Of a stretch of 7,800 nt of DNA, positions 6,610-7,800 are shown in pieces. Under the pieces are notes generated by a model. It saw nothing but the letters and a program-made list of their open reading frames with translations. It did not search any database and had not been told where the DNA came from. The stretch spans positions 1-7,800 of the forward strand of contig JAJZQE010000026.1 in NCBI GenBank assembly GCA_021847685.1, given 5' to 3'. Every line of letters starts with the position of its first letter. The stretch's first letter is position 1. Made by a program: the position numbers and the translations under genes. This stretch comes from a bacterium. GTDB taxonomy: Bacteria > Patescibacteriota > Saccharimonadia > Saccharimonadales > Saccharimonadaceae.

Positions 6610-7733
6610 ACTTTTACCTTTCCATTTATCAATCGCGGGAGAAGGGTGTCGCGGAGGGTGGTGAGGGTCTGGATCTCCTTTGTGTTTTCAGTTATTTGTT
6701 TAAAAAATGGCACCACCTCCGCATTAAAATCGGATATTTGGTCTTGGGATATATCGGGCATTTCAAGGAGTTCTAAGTGACTTGGGGAGATATGTGGTTG
6801 TGCTGCTCCGGTCTGCATCCCGTATATCTTCCCCTGATTCATCTTTAACAGGATATAGAAAAAGTACACGCCATCAGTTATGGTCTGATCAATAAACGAT
6901 GAGTCTGCGGACCACACATTCTCGCCCCATAGCGCAATATAGCCGGCGTTTGCGCCTGAGGCACTCACAGTTATAACAGGAGCAGTAGTATTTGACGCAA
7001 CATGAAAGCCTGCTGGCCGTAGCCCACCGCTAACAACTGGTATCAGTCCAGGTCTCATGTTTTTGGAAGTTAAGCTTTTGCCTCGTTTGGGATGAATCTT
7101 AGAACCAAGCAGCACTTTAGGTACATCCTTGAAAGCAGGGTTGTCGATGAAATAATGACGAAAGAGTGTCTGACCCGTCTGATCCAGCGTTTCGTTCATT
7201 TTCCGATTCAGTTCAATTTTCTCATCAATCGTCCCAAGAATATTAACTATTTGTTCTTGCTCAGGCAATTCGGGCAGCAGTACTTTGAATGACTTCACGG
7301 CTTTTGTCGGTGTTGCTATAGACGGTACCCCAACTTGTGAGGTATGTTGCATCAGCTCATGTTGGCCTATAGTTGATCGCAAATAGTAGAGCAGATATCG
7401 CGGGTTTACAAGATTTTTGTCCGGCGTTATTCGTAATTGTGACTGGGAAGCTAAATAATAGGGGTATTTACCATGCGGAACAATGCTAATTTGGCCCAAA
7501 GTGCCTCTGTGAGTAATTACAATATCATCCGGATAAGCCAAGCTACGTTTGAGCGACCGAGCTTTCTCTTCGCTCACAAATGAAAAACTGCCGCCAACCT
7601 CATAGTCATACAGATTTCCGCCTTTGATTATTGGCACTCCCGACGCGGTAAAGCTATCTACTTTAAGATTTGACCCAAATGGTCCCATAGCTATATCAGA
7701 TATAATATCTCCAAGCAAAACAGTACGGGTCAT
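6606..7733 (-). CDS. hsdS: Type I restriction enzyme specificity subunit (HsdS)
   Basis: This 375-residue protein has the standard two-half HsdS layout and would direct methylation and cleavage to a bipartite DNA site. Target recognition domain 1 covers about residues 1-153, with GDIISDIAMGPFGSN near the start, PIIKGGNLYDYE (34-45) and DIVITHRGTLGQ (70-81). A conserved helical spacer follows: LPELPEQEQIVNILGTIDEK (153-172), then IELNRKMNETL. Domain 2 covers about 206-326, with LIPVVSGGLRP (230-240) and PVITVSASGANAGYI (252-266). The distal helix ends in TLRDTLLPRLINGKV (359-373), a typical HsdS C-terminus. The ATG (7731-7733) overlaps the upstream stop as ATGA and has GAGGGGA (7741-7747) upstream. 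Its stop overlaps the next gene's ATG. Length and both domains are intact; the recognition sequence cannot be read from the protein by eye. Confidence 0.95.
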   Translation of the reverse strand: MTRTVLLGDIISDIAMGPFGSNLKVDSFTASGVPIIKGGNLYDYEVGGSFSFVSEEKARSLKRSLAYPDDIVITHRGTLGQISIVPHGKYPYYLASQSQLRITPDKNLVNPRYLLYYLRSTIGQHELMQHTSQVGVPSIATPTKAVKSFKVLLPELPEQEQIVNILGTIDEKIELNRKMNETLDQTGQTLFRHYFIDNPAFKDVPKVLLGSKIHPKRGKSLTSKNMRPGLIPVVSGGLRPAGFHVASNTTAPVITVSASGANAGYIALWGENVWSADSSFIDQTITDGVYFFYILLKMNQGKIYGMQTGAAQPHISPSHLELLEMPDISQDQISDFNAEVVPFFKQITENTKEIQTLTTLRDTLLPRLINGKVKV

Positions 7734-7800
7734 TTTTTATTCCCCTCGCTATTGGTAGAAGCGGATATATTCGTGCCCTCATCTGTATCACCATTATCGG
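7730..7800 (-). CDS. C-terminal end of an upstream gene, probably hsdM (enters from beyond window)
   Basis: One minus-strand frame stays open from base 7800 to a TGA at 7730-7732 and encodes at least 22 residues ending TNISASTNSEGNKK. The other two frames are less suitable: one contains stops and the third runs on into hsdS out of frame. The stop overlaps the hsdS ATG as ATGA, matching the other junctions in this operon. Position directly upstream of hsdS suggests the methyltransferase subunit HsdM. The visible tail is only a polar, low-complexity end and carries no methyltransferase motif, so that identity is inferred from context alone. Confidence 0.6.
   Translation of the reverse strand, partial: DNGDTDEGTNISASTNSEGNKK

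Noticed and set aside
1..7800. UGA recoding as in some CPR bacteria
   Set aside because: TGA stops occur at the ATGA junctions and at the pilin-like gene end exactly where the proteins should finish, so standard bacterial decoding fits.

Overview
The window looks like a bacterial chromosome segment, most probably from Candidatus Saccharibacteria (TM7) or a related Patescibacteria/CPR lineage. The basis is the linked set of a small pilin-like protein with an SSGNPE motif, a polytopic VirB6-like protein, a PrgI-family protein and a TraC/VirB4-like N-terminus, which is a typical arrangement in those genomes. The lineage call is an inference from gene content only. TGA is used as a genuine stop at several tightly overlapping gene junctions, which argues against the UGA-recoding CPR groups (Absconditabacteria, Gracilibacteria).

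Every supported gene lies on the minus strand, so transcription runs from position 7800 towards 1. Two modules follow each other. The first (7800 to 2831) is a type I restriction-modification locus. In transcription order it has the last residues of an upstream gene (probably hsdM), hsdS, a 242-residue membrane-anchored protein with a C-terminal winged-helix-like region, and hsdR. All three junctions are 4-base ATGA stop/start overlaps, so the four genes form one translationally coupled operon. The unknown membrane gene between hsdS and hsdR is the least explained part of the window.

The second module (2669 to 1) is a type IV secretion-like cluster: a pilin-like protein with a signal peptide, a roughly 500-residue multi-pass protein whose N-terminus repeats the pilin-like motif, a PrgI-family protein, and the first 112 residues of a VirB4/TraC-like ATPase that runs off the window. 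Spacing is 8 bases, then a 4-base overlap, then a 29-base overlap, again indicating one operon.

The only real non-coding stretch is 2670 to 2830 (161 bases). It separates the modules and holds a plausible promoter for the secretion operon, partly covered by a small inverted repeat. I saw no tRNA, rRNA, CRISPR array, insertion sequence or convincing intrinsic terminator. The simplest reading is a defence operon placed directly upstream of a DNA- or protein-export operon. Whether the two are functionally linked cannot be decided from the sequence.
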